This document shows positions 15,418-24,152 of a stretch of DNA of 50,198 bases, piece by piece (the stretch's first letter is position 1; each line of letters begins with the position of its first letter). Source of the DNA: Spirochaetaceae bacterium (lineage in GTDB: Bacteria; Spirochaetota; Spirochaetia; B11-G9). The notes beneath the pieces were generated by a model. It was not told the origin of the DNA and made no database searches. It saw nothing but the letters and a program-made list of their open reading frames with translations. Where the stretch lies: the NCBI GenBank assembly GCA_015493635.1, contig WGCU01000051.1, positions 1-50,198 of the forward strand, written 5' to 3'. A program made the translations under genes and the position numbers.

Positions 15418-16176
15418 ATGATTGAACTGCAAGTATTTCAAATAATTAAATATATTTTTTCCACCATTGCAGGAATAGCCTTCATTGCGCTCTTCTTTGT
15501 GGCAGCAGGCTACGGCAGGTTCAACAGTAAGAAATGGGGCCCGCAGATGGACAACCGGCTCGGCTGGGTAGTAATGGAGTCAGTATCACCAATCGTCTTT
15601 TTGATCCTCTTTCTTGCAGGAGACAGAACCGGCAATACGGTTGCCATAGTTTTTCTTTTGATATGGGAGCTTCACTATGTACAGCGGGCCTTCATATACC
15701 CTCTGCTGATTCGGAGCAGCAAAACAATCCCCATAACGATAGTTGCCATGGGCATGACCTTCAACCTTGTTAACAGTTACCTTCAGGGAAGGTACCTCTT
15801 TGCACTTTCTGGTCCCTATCCGTTAAGCTGGCTTACGGACATCAGGTTTATTTCAGGCTCTATCATCTTCATTTCGGGCTATATCATAAACCTCCGCTCC
15901 GACTACATTCTTAGAAATCTTAGAAAACCGGGAGACACGGGCTACTACATCCCCTACGGCGGCATGTTCAGGTTCGTAACAAGCCCCAACTACCTGGGCG
16001 AGATCATGGAATGGACAGGTTGGGCACTTCTTACGTGGTCGGTGATCGGCCTGATATTTACTTTCTGGACAATGGCAAACCTGATACCCCGTGCCATCAC
16101 GTACCACAAGTGGTACCATAAAAATTTTCCCGATTATCCTAAAAACAGAAAGGCCATAATTCCTTTTATACTTTAG
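15418..16176 (+). CDS. Steroid 5-alpha-reductase-family membrane protein
   Basis: The 252-residue protein has about six membrane helices. Its C-terminal half has the hallmark of the 3-oxo-5-alpha-steroid 4-dehydrogenase family (PF02544): GYYIPYGGMFRFVTSPNYLG, then GEIMEWTGWAL and finally HKWYHKNFPDYPKNRKAIIPF. In eukaryotic SRD5A enzymes this region binds NADPH. Bacterial relatives are scattered and of unknown substrate; reduction of an enone in a polyprenyl or steroid-like lipid is possible. The ribosome site is weak (CCAGAG) and it lies 29 bases behind the VWA gene, so the two may be co-transcribed. Confidence 0.8.
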   Translation: MIELQVFQIIKYIFSTIAGIAFIALFFVAAGYGRFNSKKWGPQMDNRLGWVVMESVSPIVFLILFLAGDRTGNTVAIVFLLIWELHYVQRAFIYPLLIRSSKTIPITIVAMGMTFNLVNSYLQGRYLFALSGPYPLSWLTDIRFISGSIIFISGYIINLRSDYILRNLRKPGDTGYYIPYGGMFRFVTSPNYLGEIMEWTGWALLTWSVIGLIFTFWTMANLIPRAITYHKWYHKNFPDYPKNRKAIIPFIL

Positions 16177-16219
16177 AAAGTACCGATTTTCCAATAACTT
16201 ACAGATTATGCAATTATTC

Positions 16220-16247
16220 TTGCTTTCCCGAAATTGAGGGATATAAT
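16220..16247 (+). promoter_or_regulatory. Candidate promoter for the 49-residue peptide gene
   Basis: TTGCTT (16220-16225) and a consensus -10 TATAAT (16242-16247) are separated by 16 bases. The ATG at 16267 follows 19 bases downstream with AAGGACAAGGA between. Confidence 0.55.
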
Positions 16248-16266
16248 TTAAACTAAGGACAAGGAT

Positions 16267-16416
16267 ATGAATAAAAGAATAAAAAGGGTAATAATCGGTA
16301 TAGCATCAGTTATTCTCATCGTGATAATAGCAGGTATGTATAAGTTTAATTACCTGGCCAATAAACCCGGATACAATGTTGATGGCAATAAAATAGAAGG
16401 AATACATAAGCCGTAA
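16267..16416 (+). CDS. Small single-pass membrane protein, 49 residues
   Basis: The frame starts with the basic segment MNKRIKRV, has one hydrophobic helix (IIGIASVILIVIIAGMY) and a short polar tail ending NKPGYNVDGNKIEGIHKP. Its own promoter (16220-16247) and ribosome site AAGGACAAGGAT support expression. I do not recognise a family with certainty. It may be a shortened form of a longer membrane-anchored protein, since the tail ends abruptly before a region of GC-rich repeat-like sequence. Confidence 0.55.
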   Translation: MNKRIKRVIIGIASVILIVIIAGMYKFNYLANKPGYNVDGNKIEGIHKP

Positions 16417-16760
16417 GTTTTGTTGAATTGGTTTAATGTAAGTAACCTCAAACTGTTTTAACGTTATGAAGTCTGTAATTTTATTCTCAAACGAGTGAGT
16501 GGAGCGGGACAACTTGTTGGTTCCGTTCCCGAGGGAGTGCAGAGAACGAAAGGTTATACCCCGCAGCTCTGCCGCGGAATAGACCGCCATAGCGGCCTGG
16601 GTGCAAAAGGACTTTTGAGTAAATATGATATTGATATTGACTAAATGAGACCAGAAATAGATATGTTGGCAAAAGAAAAAGCAAGCCTTCCTACAAGTTT
16701 TACTGCCCTCTATCTTGCCATATTTCGATAGGGCAGATACGGGAAAGGTTTTTATAAAAA
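16417..16760. other. Noncoding gap with a GC-rich, hairpin-prone block
   Basis: No credible gene is seen in this gap. Positions 16496-16610 are GC-rich in an AT-rich context and contain short inverted repeats (for example CCGC-CATA-GCGG near 16583). It shares the string GGTTCCGT with the GC-rich island at 13149-13300. It may be a degenerate intergenic repeat. Confidence 0.4.
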
Positions 16761-16785
16761 AAGAGGCAGGATTTACCTGCCTCTT
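16761..16785 (-). terminator. Rho-independent terminator of the tRNA-Phe gene
   Basis: A perfect 10-bp stem (AAGAGGCAGG and CCTGCCTCTT) with the loop ATTTA is followed, on the minus strand, by a T-run (A-run at 16756-16762 on the plus strand). It lies 10 bases beyond the tRNA 3' end. Confidence 0.85.
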
Positions 16786-16795
16786 GTACTTTCTG

Positions 16796-16868
<73 letters not shown>

Positions 16869-16879
16869 ACTGTTTGATA

Positions 16880-16908
16880 TATATACATTGAAAGAGAAAA
16901 ACTGTCAA
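16880..16908 (-). promoter_or_regulatory. Promoter of tRNA-Phe
   Basis: On the minus strand a consensus TTGACA (16908-16903) and TATATA (16885-16880) are separated by 17 bases. The expected start lies just before the tRNA 5' end at 16868. Confidence 0.75.
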
Positions 16909-16931
16909 TATCCCTTTGAAAATAAAATTTC

Positions 16932-18362
16932 TCATGCGGGGCTGTAGACAGTAATCTTCTGGCTGTGGTGTATAATTTCCCTCCCTTCTGCTATGGTGCT
17001 TATTTCCCCTGCAGCAAGCTCCTGTACAAGGATATTTCCAAGGGCTGTTGCCTCCACAGGCCCTGCGGAAACAGTTTTTCCCGATACTTCAGCGGTTAGT
17101 CGGCAGAGAAGGCTTTCCTGGCTTCCCCCTCCGACAAGGTGGAGCGTCTGACAGGTCTTTCCGGTAATGGTTTCCAGTGTTTCTATTGTATCCGCGTAGG
17201 TCCGGGCAAGGCCCTGGAAAATGCCTCTGACCATCTCTCCGGTGGATCCGGGTACCGGTTCTCCGTTGGCTATACACTGCATCCGGATACGCTCAGGCAT
17301 GGGATCCGCTTTACTGGAGGGGTGAAAAAATATTGGGTCATCGGGATGTATCTGCCACGGGACCGGCCCTGCCGCTTCAGCCATGGCGGACAGCTCTTCC
17401 CAGGAATACTGCTTCTCATGTTCATCCCACCATTTTTTTGATTCCTGGAGGATCCACATCCCCATAATATTTTTTAGAAGGCGTATCTTTCCTGAAACGG
17501 TGCCTTCATTGGTGAAAGAAGCTTCCATGGTCTGCTTGTTTATTACCGGTTTTTCGGATTCGACACCGAGGAGGGACCACGTACCGCTGCTTAAGAAAAG
17601 ATTTTCTTCTCCACCGGTGACAGGGACTGCGGCTACAGCAGATGCGGTATCGTGGGATCCAACAGCCAGTACCATTATCTGGTTTTCCTGTGTAATACCA
17701 AGTTCAGAGCGGATATCTTCTTTCAGCGGGCCAAGGACAGTTCCCGGAGGGATAACTTCCTGAAAAATATCTTTCGGTAAATCAAGTTTCTCCAGTATTT
17801 CCTCTGCCCATCTTTTTTGTAACGGATTGTACAGCTGTGTTGTTGTTGCATGGGTATACTCATTTTTTATGGTTCCCGAGAGCCAGAAGTTCAAAAGATC
17901 AGGAATCGATAGATAGTAGCGTGCTGCTTTCAAAAGTCCGGGGTTGTCCCTTTTATCGGCCCATAACTGGTACAGAGTATTGAATTGAGCGAGTTGAATG
18001 CCTGTCTGCCGGTAAATTTCATCTTTCGGAATAAGGGAAAACACCTCTTCCATAGAGGTATCAGTTCTGTGATCCCTGTACATACAGGGGTTGCCGAGTA
18101 GCCGTTTGTGTATATCCAGAAGGCCGTAATCCACTCCCCAGGAATCAATGCCGATACTGCGTATTTCGCCGGGGAAAAGTTTAACGGCTTCCTTTATGCC
18201 TGCTTTTATTTCAGAAAAAATATATATGATATCCCAAAAATAGATGTCGTTTATATATTCGTTTTTCATGGGGAACCGGTTTACCACAGTGAACTGTTCA
18301 AGATCCCCTACAATAACCCGTCCATTAGATGCTCCCAGATCAATGGCGATATATTTTGCCAT
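16932..18362 (-). CDS. rhaB: Rhamnulokinase (FGGY family)
   Basis: The 476-residue protein has the FGGY-kinase layout with both ATPase-fold halves: IDLGASNGRVIVGDL at the N-terminus, GIDSWGVDYGLLD and YRDHRTD in the first domain, then LSSGTWSLLG and LVGGGSQESLLCRLTAEVSG in the second. The ASNGR start and SWGVDYGL pattern fit RhaB better than xylulo- or glycerol kinase. It should phosphorylate L-rhamnulose at C1. The ribosome site AAGGAG precedes the ATG. No rhamnose isomerase, aldolase or transporter lies next to it, so it is either a lone unit or acts with genes elsewhere. It is on the opposite strand and about 4 kb from the RuBisCO-like locus. Confidence 0.88.
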   Translation of the reverse strand: MAKYIAIDLGASNGRVIVGDLEQFTVVNRFPMKNEYINDIYFWDIIYIFSEIKAGIKEAVKLFPGEIRSIGIDSWGVDYGLLDIHKRLLGNPCMYRDHRTDTSMEEVFSLIPKDEIYRQTGIQLAQFNTLYQLWADKRDNPGLLKAARYYLSIPDLLNFWLSGTIKNEYTHATTTQLYNPLQKRWAEEILEKLDLPKDIFQEVIPPGTVLGPLKEDIRSELGITQENQIMVLAVGSHDTASAVAAVPVTGGEENLFLSSGTWSLLGVESEKPVINKQTMEASFTNEGTVSGKIRLLKNIMGMWILQESKKWWDEHEKQYSWEELSAMAEAAGPVPWQIHPDDPIFFHPSSKADPMPERIRMQCIANGEPVPGSTGEMVRGIFQGLARTYADTIETLETITGKTCQTLHLVGGGSQESLLCRLTAEVSGKTVSAGPVEATALGNILVQELAAGEISTIAEGREIIHHSQKITVYSPA

Positions 18363-18468
18363 GTAACGCTCCTTAAAGTTTACAATGAGTTTCAGTATGC
18401 TTAACGAATACTTACATTATAAGGCAAACGGTGGATAATGACAAGGATGGTGATCGGTATTTGTCTCA

Positions 18469-18497
18469 TTGACCTCCTTACGCTGTGTGGGTATTAT
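18469..18497 (+). promoter_or_regulatory. Promoter-like pair in front of fliG-like start
   Basis: TTGACC (18469-18474) and TATTAT (18492-18497) are spaced by exactly 17 bases. The predicted start of RNA falls at or next to the ATG at 18504, so translation from that ATG would be leaderless. The pair could also be a chance match within the N-terminal extension. Confidence 0.4.
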
Positions 18498-18503
18498 TAT
18501 TCC

Positions 18504-19583
18504 ATGGATAAACGCCAGATGGCTGCCAAAGCATATCAGTCAGCTTCTGTAAAAAAACCGGAAGGGTTTTTCAAGGAAGCGGTAAAAGAAACAGGACAGC
18601 AGGGATACCGGAAAGCGGCAAAGTTTCTTCTCCTTCTGGGGAAAAAAGAAGCTGCCAGGGTGCTGAGTCATTTCTCAGAGGAAGAAATTCAGATTATTAC
18701 AAAAGAGATTGCCTCCATTAAAAAGATAAGCAAAGAGGAATCCCAGGTGCTGCTGCAGGAGTTCGGTTACCTGAAACCGAAAAAACCGCATGAATCAGGA
18801 GGCGGTATTGAAGCAGCCCGGGAGATGCTTGTTAATGCTTTCGGAGAAGAAAAAGGTCAGAAAGTACTGGATAAAGTGCTTCCCTTTGGAGGTGAGAAAC
18901 CGTTTGCGTTTTTGGAGGACCTGGAGAATGAACAGCTGATAATGGTTTTACGGAAGGAAAGTGTATCGGTCCTGGCTGTTGTCTGTTCGTATCTTGACCC
19001 TGCCAAGGCATCGGTGGTGCTGGAAACACTTCACCCGGATATGCAGAAGGAGCTTATTACCCGTATGGCTGGAATCCGCCGGATTGCTCCTGAAGCTATC
19101 CGGGCAATAGAGGCCACACTGATAGAAAGAATACGTACCCAGGGTAAGGTGGTTACCGAGGAAATAGACGGGCAGAGTGTTCTTGCCTCAATTCTTAAAA
19201 ATATGAATCTTTCGGATGAGGACAGGATCCTTTCAAGCCTTTCCCAGGAGGACAGTGAATTATCATCTTCCATCAGGGAAAAGCTTTTTACCGTTGATAC
19301 TGTTCTTGATATGAGGGATAAGGATCTTCAGAAAGTACTGCGTGATTTCAGTGATAAAGAGGTTGCGGTTCTTCTTAAAGGCAGAGAGATGAACCTTCGG
19401 GAGAAAATTCTTTCTAATGTATCGGAGCGGAGAAAAGAGTTTATCCGGCTGGAGGAAGAGGCTCTCGGTGTTATGCTTCGCTCTGAAGTAGATAAAGCCA
19501 TGAAGGATTTTCTGGATTACCTCCGGGAATGTGAAATTCAGGGTTCAATACTGTTCGACAGGGAAAAAGATCAGTATATTTAA
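18504..19583 (+). CDS. FliG-family flagellar motor switch protein (FliG1-like)
   Basis: The protein has the FliG middle and C-terminal repeats: KAAKFLLLLGKKEAARVLSH near the N-terminus, EEEIQIITKEIASIKKIS, the middle-domain YLDPAKASVVLETLHP with EIL-like block, and a C-terminal armadillo part with DMRDKDLQKVLRDFSDKEVA. The torque-helix charged residues are less clear than in classical FliG, as in the second FliG of spirochaetes. An open frame extends back to 18438, but the added 22 residues are hydrophobic and unlike FliG; I prefer ATG 18504. The gene order FliG-type, then alaS, resembles Borrelia. It may adjust motor position rather than be the main rotor protein. Confidence 0.8.
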   Translation: MDKRQMAAKAYQSASVKKPEGFFKEAVKETGQQGYRKAAKFLLLLGKKEAARVLSHFSEEEIQIITKEIASIKKISKEESQVLLQEFGYLKPKKPHESGGGIEAAREMLVNAFGEEKGQKVLDKVLPFGGEKPFAFLEDLENEQLIMVLRKESVSVLAVVCSYLDPAKASVVLETLHPDMQKELITRMAGIRRIAPEAIRAIEATLIERIRTQGKVVTEEIDGQSVLASILKNMNLSDEDRILSSLSQEDSELSSSIREKLFTVDTVLDMRDKDLQKVLRDFSDKEVAVLLKGREMNLREKILSNVSERRKEFIRLEEEALGVMLRSEVDKAMKDFLDYLRECEIQGSILFDREKDQYI

Positions 19584-19603
19584 CAGTAAAAGGAGAAATT
19601 GTA

Positions 19604-20107
19604 TTGTATTCGACAGGAATTGCATACTTTTTATGGTTCATTTCAGGGTTTGGTGCTCTCGGTTTCCACCGTTTTTATCTTGGCAAGTTCGGAACAGGAC
19701 TCCTGTACATGTTTACCGGAGGGCTTGCGGGTATAGGCTCAATCTATGATCTTCTCACACTTCCGCTGCAGGTGCAGGAGGCAAATTTAAGGGCAGGGTA
19801 CCGGCAGGCTATATGGGGAGCAGGCGGTTTCAACAGGTTTTCTGAAAATACTCCGCATCAGACAGCATCTTCAAAGCGGGAAACCCTGGAGCAGGTCATT
19901 TTAAAGGTCGCAAAAAAGAATAACGGTATTGTAACGCCCTCGGAAGTGGCTCTGGACGGTGGATTTGACCTTGACGAAGCAAAAAGAGCTCTCGAAAAAC
20001 TAGTATCAAACGGATATGCGGAAATCAGGGTTAAAAAGTCAGGAATGTACGTTTACTTTTTTCATGAGTTTTCAAAGGGAATACATCCTGATCTGGAAGA
20101 CTTTTAA
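19604..20107 (+). CDS. TM2-domain membrane protein with C-terminal winged-helix part
   Basis: Residues 1-60 form a TM2 domain: two membrane helices joined by the family signature GFHRFYLGKFGTGLLYM and ending in a GIGSIYDL turn. After a polar linker, residues about 95-160 (ETLEQVILKVAKKNNGIVTP followed by SEVALDGGFDLDEAKRALEK) look like a winged helix-turn-helix. The start is TTG at 19604 behind AAAGGAG. It lies 20 bases after the fliG-like gene and before alaS. A cytoplasmic winged helix tethered to a TM2 hairpin could be a membrane-bound regulator or a protein-binding module; function is unknown. Confidence 0.75.
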   Translation: MYSTGIAYFLWFISGFGALGFHRFYLGKFGTGLLYMFTGGLAGIGSIYDLLTLPLQVQEANLRAGYRQAIWGAGGFNRFSENTPHQTASSKRETLEQVILKVAKKNNGIVTPSEVALDGGFDLDEAKRALEKLVSNGYAEIRVKKSGMYVYFFHEFSKGIHPDLEDF

Positions 20108-20221
20108 CCGTTCCTCTGGAGGTATCCGATTTTCGGTAAATCCGGCAGGGTCTCCCTTGTAATTGATCGTACCGTTACGTATAATTCAACTCACACAATC
20201 TTATTGTCAAAAGGATTACAC

Positions 20222-22012
20222 ATGACTATTGAAGAATTACGCACCGCATATATTAAATTTTTTGTTTCAAAAAACCACAGGCAGATAAACGGAAAGTCCC
20301 TTATTCCTGAAAATGATCCTACCGTTCTCTTTACCACGGCAGGAATGCATCCTCTGGTACCGTATCTTCTGGGAGAAGAACATCCTTCCGGGACCCGGCT
20401 GGTGGACTTTCAGAAGTGTATCAGGACCGGTGATATTGATGAAGTCGGCGATGCAAGCCATCTGACTTTTTTTGAGATGCTGGGCAACTGGTCCTTGGGA
20501 GACTATTTCAAAAAAGAAGCGATTACCATGAGTTATGAATTCCTTACATCTTTCGAGTGGCTTGGATTCTCCCCGGAATCCCTTTCTGTTACCGTTTTCA
20601 AAGGAGACGGTGAGGTTGCCGCGGATACGGAATCCGCTGATGTATGGCGGTCCCTCGGTATACCCGATGAACGTATTTACTTTCTGCCCCGGAAAGATAA
20701 CTGGTGGGGGCCTGCCGGTGCCACGGGACCCTGCGGTCCTGATACGGAGATGTTTATTGACACGGGAAAGGAACCCTGCGGAGATACGTGCAGACCCGGA
20801 TGCTCCTGCGGTAAATATTTCGAAATATGGAATGATGTGTTCATGGAATATGAAAAAAAGGAAGACGGTACCTATGTCCCGCTGGAAAGGAAATGTGTGG
20901 ATACGGGAATGGGTATAGAGAGAACAGCCGCAATGCTGCAGGGTAAAGACTCGGTGTACGAAACAGAATACTTTACCGAGCTTATCAGCGAGATTGAAAC
21001 CATTTCAGGGAAGTCCTACAGCAGCTCCGGTAACCGTACATCCATCCGTATTATTACCGATCATATACGGACTGCAGTTTTTATCCTTGGTGATGAGCGG
21101 GGAGTCCTCCCGTCAAATCTTGGGCAGGGATACATCCTCCGCCGCCTTATACGGCGGGCTATCAGGCATGGGAGAAAGCTGGATATTGAAGGTTCCTTTC
21201 TTCCTGTACTGGCGGGGGTGGTTATTGAACAGTATAAAAATGTATATCCCGAACTTGAAGATAACAGGGCCTTTATTCTGAAAGAACTGGCTGCGGAAGA
21301 GGAACGCTTTTCTCTTACCCTCAAGAAAGGGGAGAAAGAGTTTGAAAAGATGCTTCCGAACCTTTTAAAAAGTAAAAATCCCGTTATTCCCGGAAGAACA
21401 GCGTTCAAGCTGTATGATACCTATGGTTTCCCGGTGGAACTGACTGAGGAACTGGCCCGGGAGAATGGTCTTGGTATTGACAGGGAAGGGTTTGAGAAAG
21501 CCTTCGCGAAACATCAGGAGCTGTCAAAGAAGGGCGCGGATAAGTTGTTCAAGGGGGGGCTTGCGGATCATTCGGAAATGACAACAGCCCTCCACACAGC
21601 AACACACCTGCTCCATAAGGCTCTCAGAACCGTTCTGGGTGATCATGTACAGCAGAAGGGGAGTAATATCACTGTGGAACGGCTCAGGTTTGATTTTACC
21701 CATCCGGAAAAAATGACGCCTGAACAGATTCAGGAGGTTGAAGATATTGTAAACGCGCAGATTGAAGCTGATCTTCCGGTTACCATGGAGGTTATGTCCC
21801 TTGATGAGGCAAAAGCCCGGGGTGCCCTGGCATTTTTTGGAGATAAGTACGGAGAACAGGTAAAGGTGTACTCTATCGGAGATTTTTCCAAGGAAGTCTG
21901 TGGAGGGCCCCATGTGGAACGTACAGGAAAGATGGGGCACTTCAGAATTAAAAAGGAGCAGTCATCATCGGCCGGAGTCAGAAGGATCCGTGCTGTTCTC
22001 GAAAACAGCTAA
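20222..22012 (+). CDS. alaS: Alanyl-tRNA synthetase, short form
   Basis: The 596-residue protein begins with the class II catalytic core (MTIEELRTAYIKFF, FTTAGMHPLVPYL, and GIERTAAMLQG), followed by the tRNA-recognition part and the editing domain with the zinc motifs HTATHLLHKAL and CGGPHVERTG. It ends there, so the usual C-terminal C-Ala domain and coiled coil are missing; short AlaRS of this type is known in spirochaetes such as Borrelia. Start ATG 20222 has AAGGA 7 bases upstream; the open frame begins 18 bases earlier at a TTG. The 3' end overlaps the convergent rlmN gene by 48 bases. Confidence 0.95.
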   Translation: MTIEELRTAYIKFFVSKNHRQINGKSLIPENDPTVLFTTAGMHPLVPYLLGEEHPSGTRLVDFQKCIRTGDIDEVGDASHLTFFEMLGNWSLGDYFKKEAITMSYEFLTSFEWLGFSPESLSVTVFKGDGEVAADTESADVWRSLGIPDERIYFLPRKDNWWGPAGATGPCGPDTEMFIDTGKEPCGDTCRPGCSCGKYFEIWNDVFMEYEKKEDGTYVPLERKCVDTGMGIERTAAMLQGKDSVYETEYFTELISEIETISGKSYSSSGNRTSIRIITDHIRTAVFILGDERGVLPSNLGQGYILRRLIRRAIRHGRKLDIEGSFLPVLAGVVIEQYKNVYPELEDNRAFILKELAAEEERFSLTLKKGEKEFEKMLPNLLKSKNPVIPGRTAFKLYDTYGFPVELTEELARENGLGIDREGFEKAFAKHQELSKKGADKLFKGGLADHSEMTTALHTATHLLHKALRTVLGDHVQQKGSNITVERLRFDFTHPEKMTPEQIQEVEDIVNAQIEADLPVTMEVMSLDEAKARGALAFFGDKYGEQVKVYSIGDFSKEVCGGPHVERTGKMGHFRIKKEQSSSAGVRRIRAVLENS

Positions 22013-23005
22013 CTGTCCGCATGCCCCGTTTATTCCGCGGCCTCTGCGGTACCGCCGGGTAACAGGAACCCGAAGTTCTTCAAGACGTTCGGTAAAGGCT
22101 GCCGTTGTTTCTTCGCCGGGCTCTTTGTAGGGGAGCCCTTCTGCGGGATTCCACGGAATAACATTTACAACCGCTTTTAGATTTCCTATAAAATGCCTTA
22201 CTTTTTCCGCATCGATTCTCCGGTCATTGATGCCGCCGAGAAGAACATATTCCAGGGTAAATCTCCGGTTTGTTTTCTCCTGATACCGTTTTAATGCCCT
22301 TTTAAGGTGGTCAAGGGAATTCTTCAGGGTAACAGGCATGATACGTTCCCTGGTCTCTTCATCGGCACTGACAAGGGAAACAGCAAGTTTAACAAGCGGT
22401 CCATGCTGGACAAGGTCATCGATACCCTCTACAAGACCGCAGGTTGATATGGTTATTTTTCTAAGACCGATATGAGGACCTTCGGGATGATGAAAAATTT
22501 CTATGGATTTTCTTACATTTTCAAGATTTGCCAGCGGTTCCCCCATCCCCATAAAAACGATGTTTGATATTTTACCGTATTTATTTGATAAGAGAATATA
22601 CTGTTCTACAATTTCACCGGGATCAAGATTTCGTATTAATCCCATGGTTCCTGTTCTGCAGAAGGTGCATCCCATGGCACATCCTGCCTGGCTGGATATA
22701 CAGGCTGTTTTCCTTCCCCGTTCATCTTCAAGAAGTACTGCTTCCACAAAATGGCCGTCGTAAAGCTTCAGCGTAACCTTTGCTGTTCCGTCACTGTCTA
22801 TAACCTCCCGGGAGATCCCGGAAGAAAACAACATGGTGTTTTCAGCTAGTTCTTCTCTGAGTTTGACAGGGAGATCTGTCATTTCATCAAAGGACAAGGC
22901 TCCTGAATGGATCCATTTGAATATTTGTTTTCCCCGGTATTTCTGAGGCAGTGCCAGTTCTGCTGAAATTTCTTCCGGCAGTAATCCTGTTATAATTGTT
23001 TTCAT
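21965..23005 (-). CDS. rlmN: Dual-specificity 23S rRNA/tRNA adenine C2-methyltransferase
   Basis: The radical SAM cluster motif C-x3-C-x2-C is present as CAMGCTFC, with FCRTGTMGLIRNLDPGEIV next to it. GMGEPLANLENV and the C-terminal cysteine in GACGQLA, needed for the methyl-transfer mechanism, are also seen. Length (346 residues) is typical. It modifies A2503 of 23S rRNA and A37 of some tRNAs. Its 3' end reaches into the 3' end of alaS on the other strand. Three bases separate its ATG from the upstream TPR gene, so they are co-transcribed. Confidence 0.95.
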   Translation of the reverse strand: MKTIITGLLPEEISAELALPQKYRGKQIFKWIHSGALSFDEMTDLPVKLREELAENTMLFSSGISREVIDSDGTAKVTLKLYDGHFVEAVLLEDERGRKTACISSQAGCAMGCTFCRTGTMGLIRNLDPGEIVEQYILLSNKYGKISNIVFMGMGEPLANLENVRKSIEIFHHPEGPHIGLRKITISTCGLVEGIDDLVQHGPLVKLAVSLVSADEETRERIMPVTLKNSLDHLKRALKRYQEKTNRRFTLEYVLLGGINDRRIDAEKVRHFIGNLKAVVNVIPWNPAEGLPYKEPGEETTAAFTERLEELRVPVTRRYRRGRGINGACGQLAVFENSTDPSDSGR

Positions 23006-23008
23006 TAT

Positions 23009-24151
23009 TTATCTTTCGTGCCGTATCCTGTCAATAAGATGGTTGACAAAGGAGTTATGCATGCCCTTTTTTTGATATTCGCTCAAGATGTCAAGCGCCT
23101 TGTTTTTATCGCCCAGTGCCAGATAACATTCCGCTGTTTCAGTATAGAGACGGTGATTCCTCGGATCATTCAGTATGAGAGAGGTAAGGCTTTCAATAGC
23201 TTCCCGGTAGTTTCCCCGTGCTTTGTTTAAAAGCGCCAGCCCGATGACAGCAAAGGAATCAAACTCTATATTCAACGCTTTTTGATAGTATTTTTCCGCG
23301 TTGTTGTAATCTCCCATCTCACGGTATGCATCGCCTGCACGGGTTAATATAACCTTGTTATCCGGATCATTTTCCAGAATGCTCTGCCAGCATTCCAGGG
23401 ATTCCTCGTTTCTGTTAAGGCCACGGTAGCAGTCTGCCAGGCCGAAAAGCGCGTAGAAATTGTGAGGAGCAAGTTCAAGCGCCATATTAAAATAAGTAAG
23501 ACCTTCTTCGTAGGTTCTCAGCTTTCTGTGGCAGTTTCCTATGGAGGTCAGTACCCGGATATCAACATTGTTTTTATGCAATGTGACCATCTTCTCCCAG
23601 TAGTAGAGAGCCTCTTTATACTCTTTAAAATCATAATGAAGATGCCCAAGACCAATGAGCGCGTAGGCGTTATTTTCTTCAAGCTCAAGTACCCGTTCGT
23701 AAATGGCTTTTGATTTGATAAAACTCCGTACTTTACGGTATGCGTCGGCAACCCGGGTAAGGACGGTAATGTTATCAGGATCCTGCAGAAGATACTCTTC
23801 CCATATCTGAATTGCTTTATTGTACTGATTCATGGCCTTGTAGCAGTCTGCCAGGCCGAAAAGGGCATAATTATTTGCTTCATAGAGATCAAGGCATTTC
23901 CGGTAGTGTTTAATGGCATCATTGAACCGTCCGGATTTCCGTGCAGCGTCTCCCAGTCCTACGAGGGCATAGTTATTATTTTCTTCCATGTTGAGGATTG
24001 AAGAGAAGCATTCTTCCGCTTCTTTAAGATTATCCTCTTTCAATAACTGATACCCTTTTTTAGAAAGCTCAGCGATCTTGTCGGCTTTTAGTTTTTCAGG
24101 GGATATATCGGTTTCTGTTGAAGGTACTTCTTTTTCTTCATCCATTGTCAT
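23009..24151 (-). CDS. TPR-repeat protein
   Basis: The 380-residue protein is almost entirely tetratricopeptide repeats of about 34 residues (for example NNYALVGLGDAARKSGRFND, NNYALFGLADCYKAMNQYNK). The repeat unit N-N-Y-A-L-x-G-L-G/A-D recurs at least eight times. There is no signal peptide, so it is a cytoplasmic scaffold or adaptor. An ATG at 24145 is an alternative start with a better distance to GAGGAG. The upstream small gene ends one base before this start, so both are translated together. Confidence 0.85.
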   Translation of the reverse strand: MTMDEEKEVPSTETDISPEKLKADKIAELSKKGYQLLKEDNLKEAEECFSSILNMEENNNYALVGLGDAARKSGRFNDAIKHYRKCLDLYEANNYALFGLADCYKAMNQYNKAIQIWEEYLLQDPDNITVLTRVADAYRKVRSFIKSKAIYERVLELEENNAYALIGLGHLHYDFKEYKEALYYWEKMVTLHKNNVDIRVLTSIGNCHRKLRTYEEGLTYFNMALELAPHNFYALFGLADCYRGLNRNEESLECWQSILENDPDNKVILTRAGDAYREMGDYNNAEKYYQKALNIEFDSFAVIGLALLNKARGNYREAIESLTSLILNDPRNHRLYTETAECYLALGDKNKALDILSEYQKKGMHNSFVNHLIDRIRHER

Positions 24152-24152
24152 T

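Noticed and set aside
18438-18503. 22-residue hydrophobic extension as a signal peptide of the FliG-like protein
   Set aside because: FliG is cytoplasmic, there is no ribosome site, and a promoter lies within the segment.
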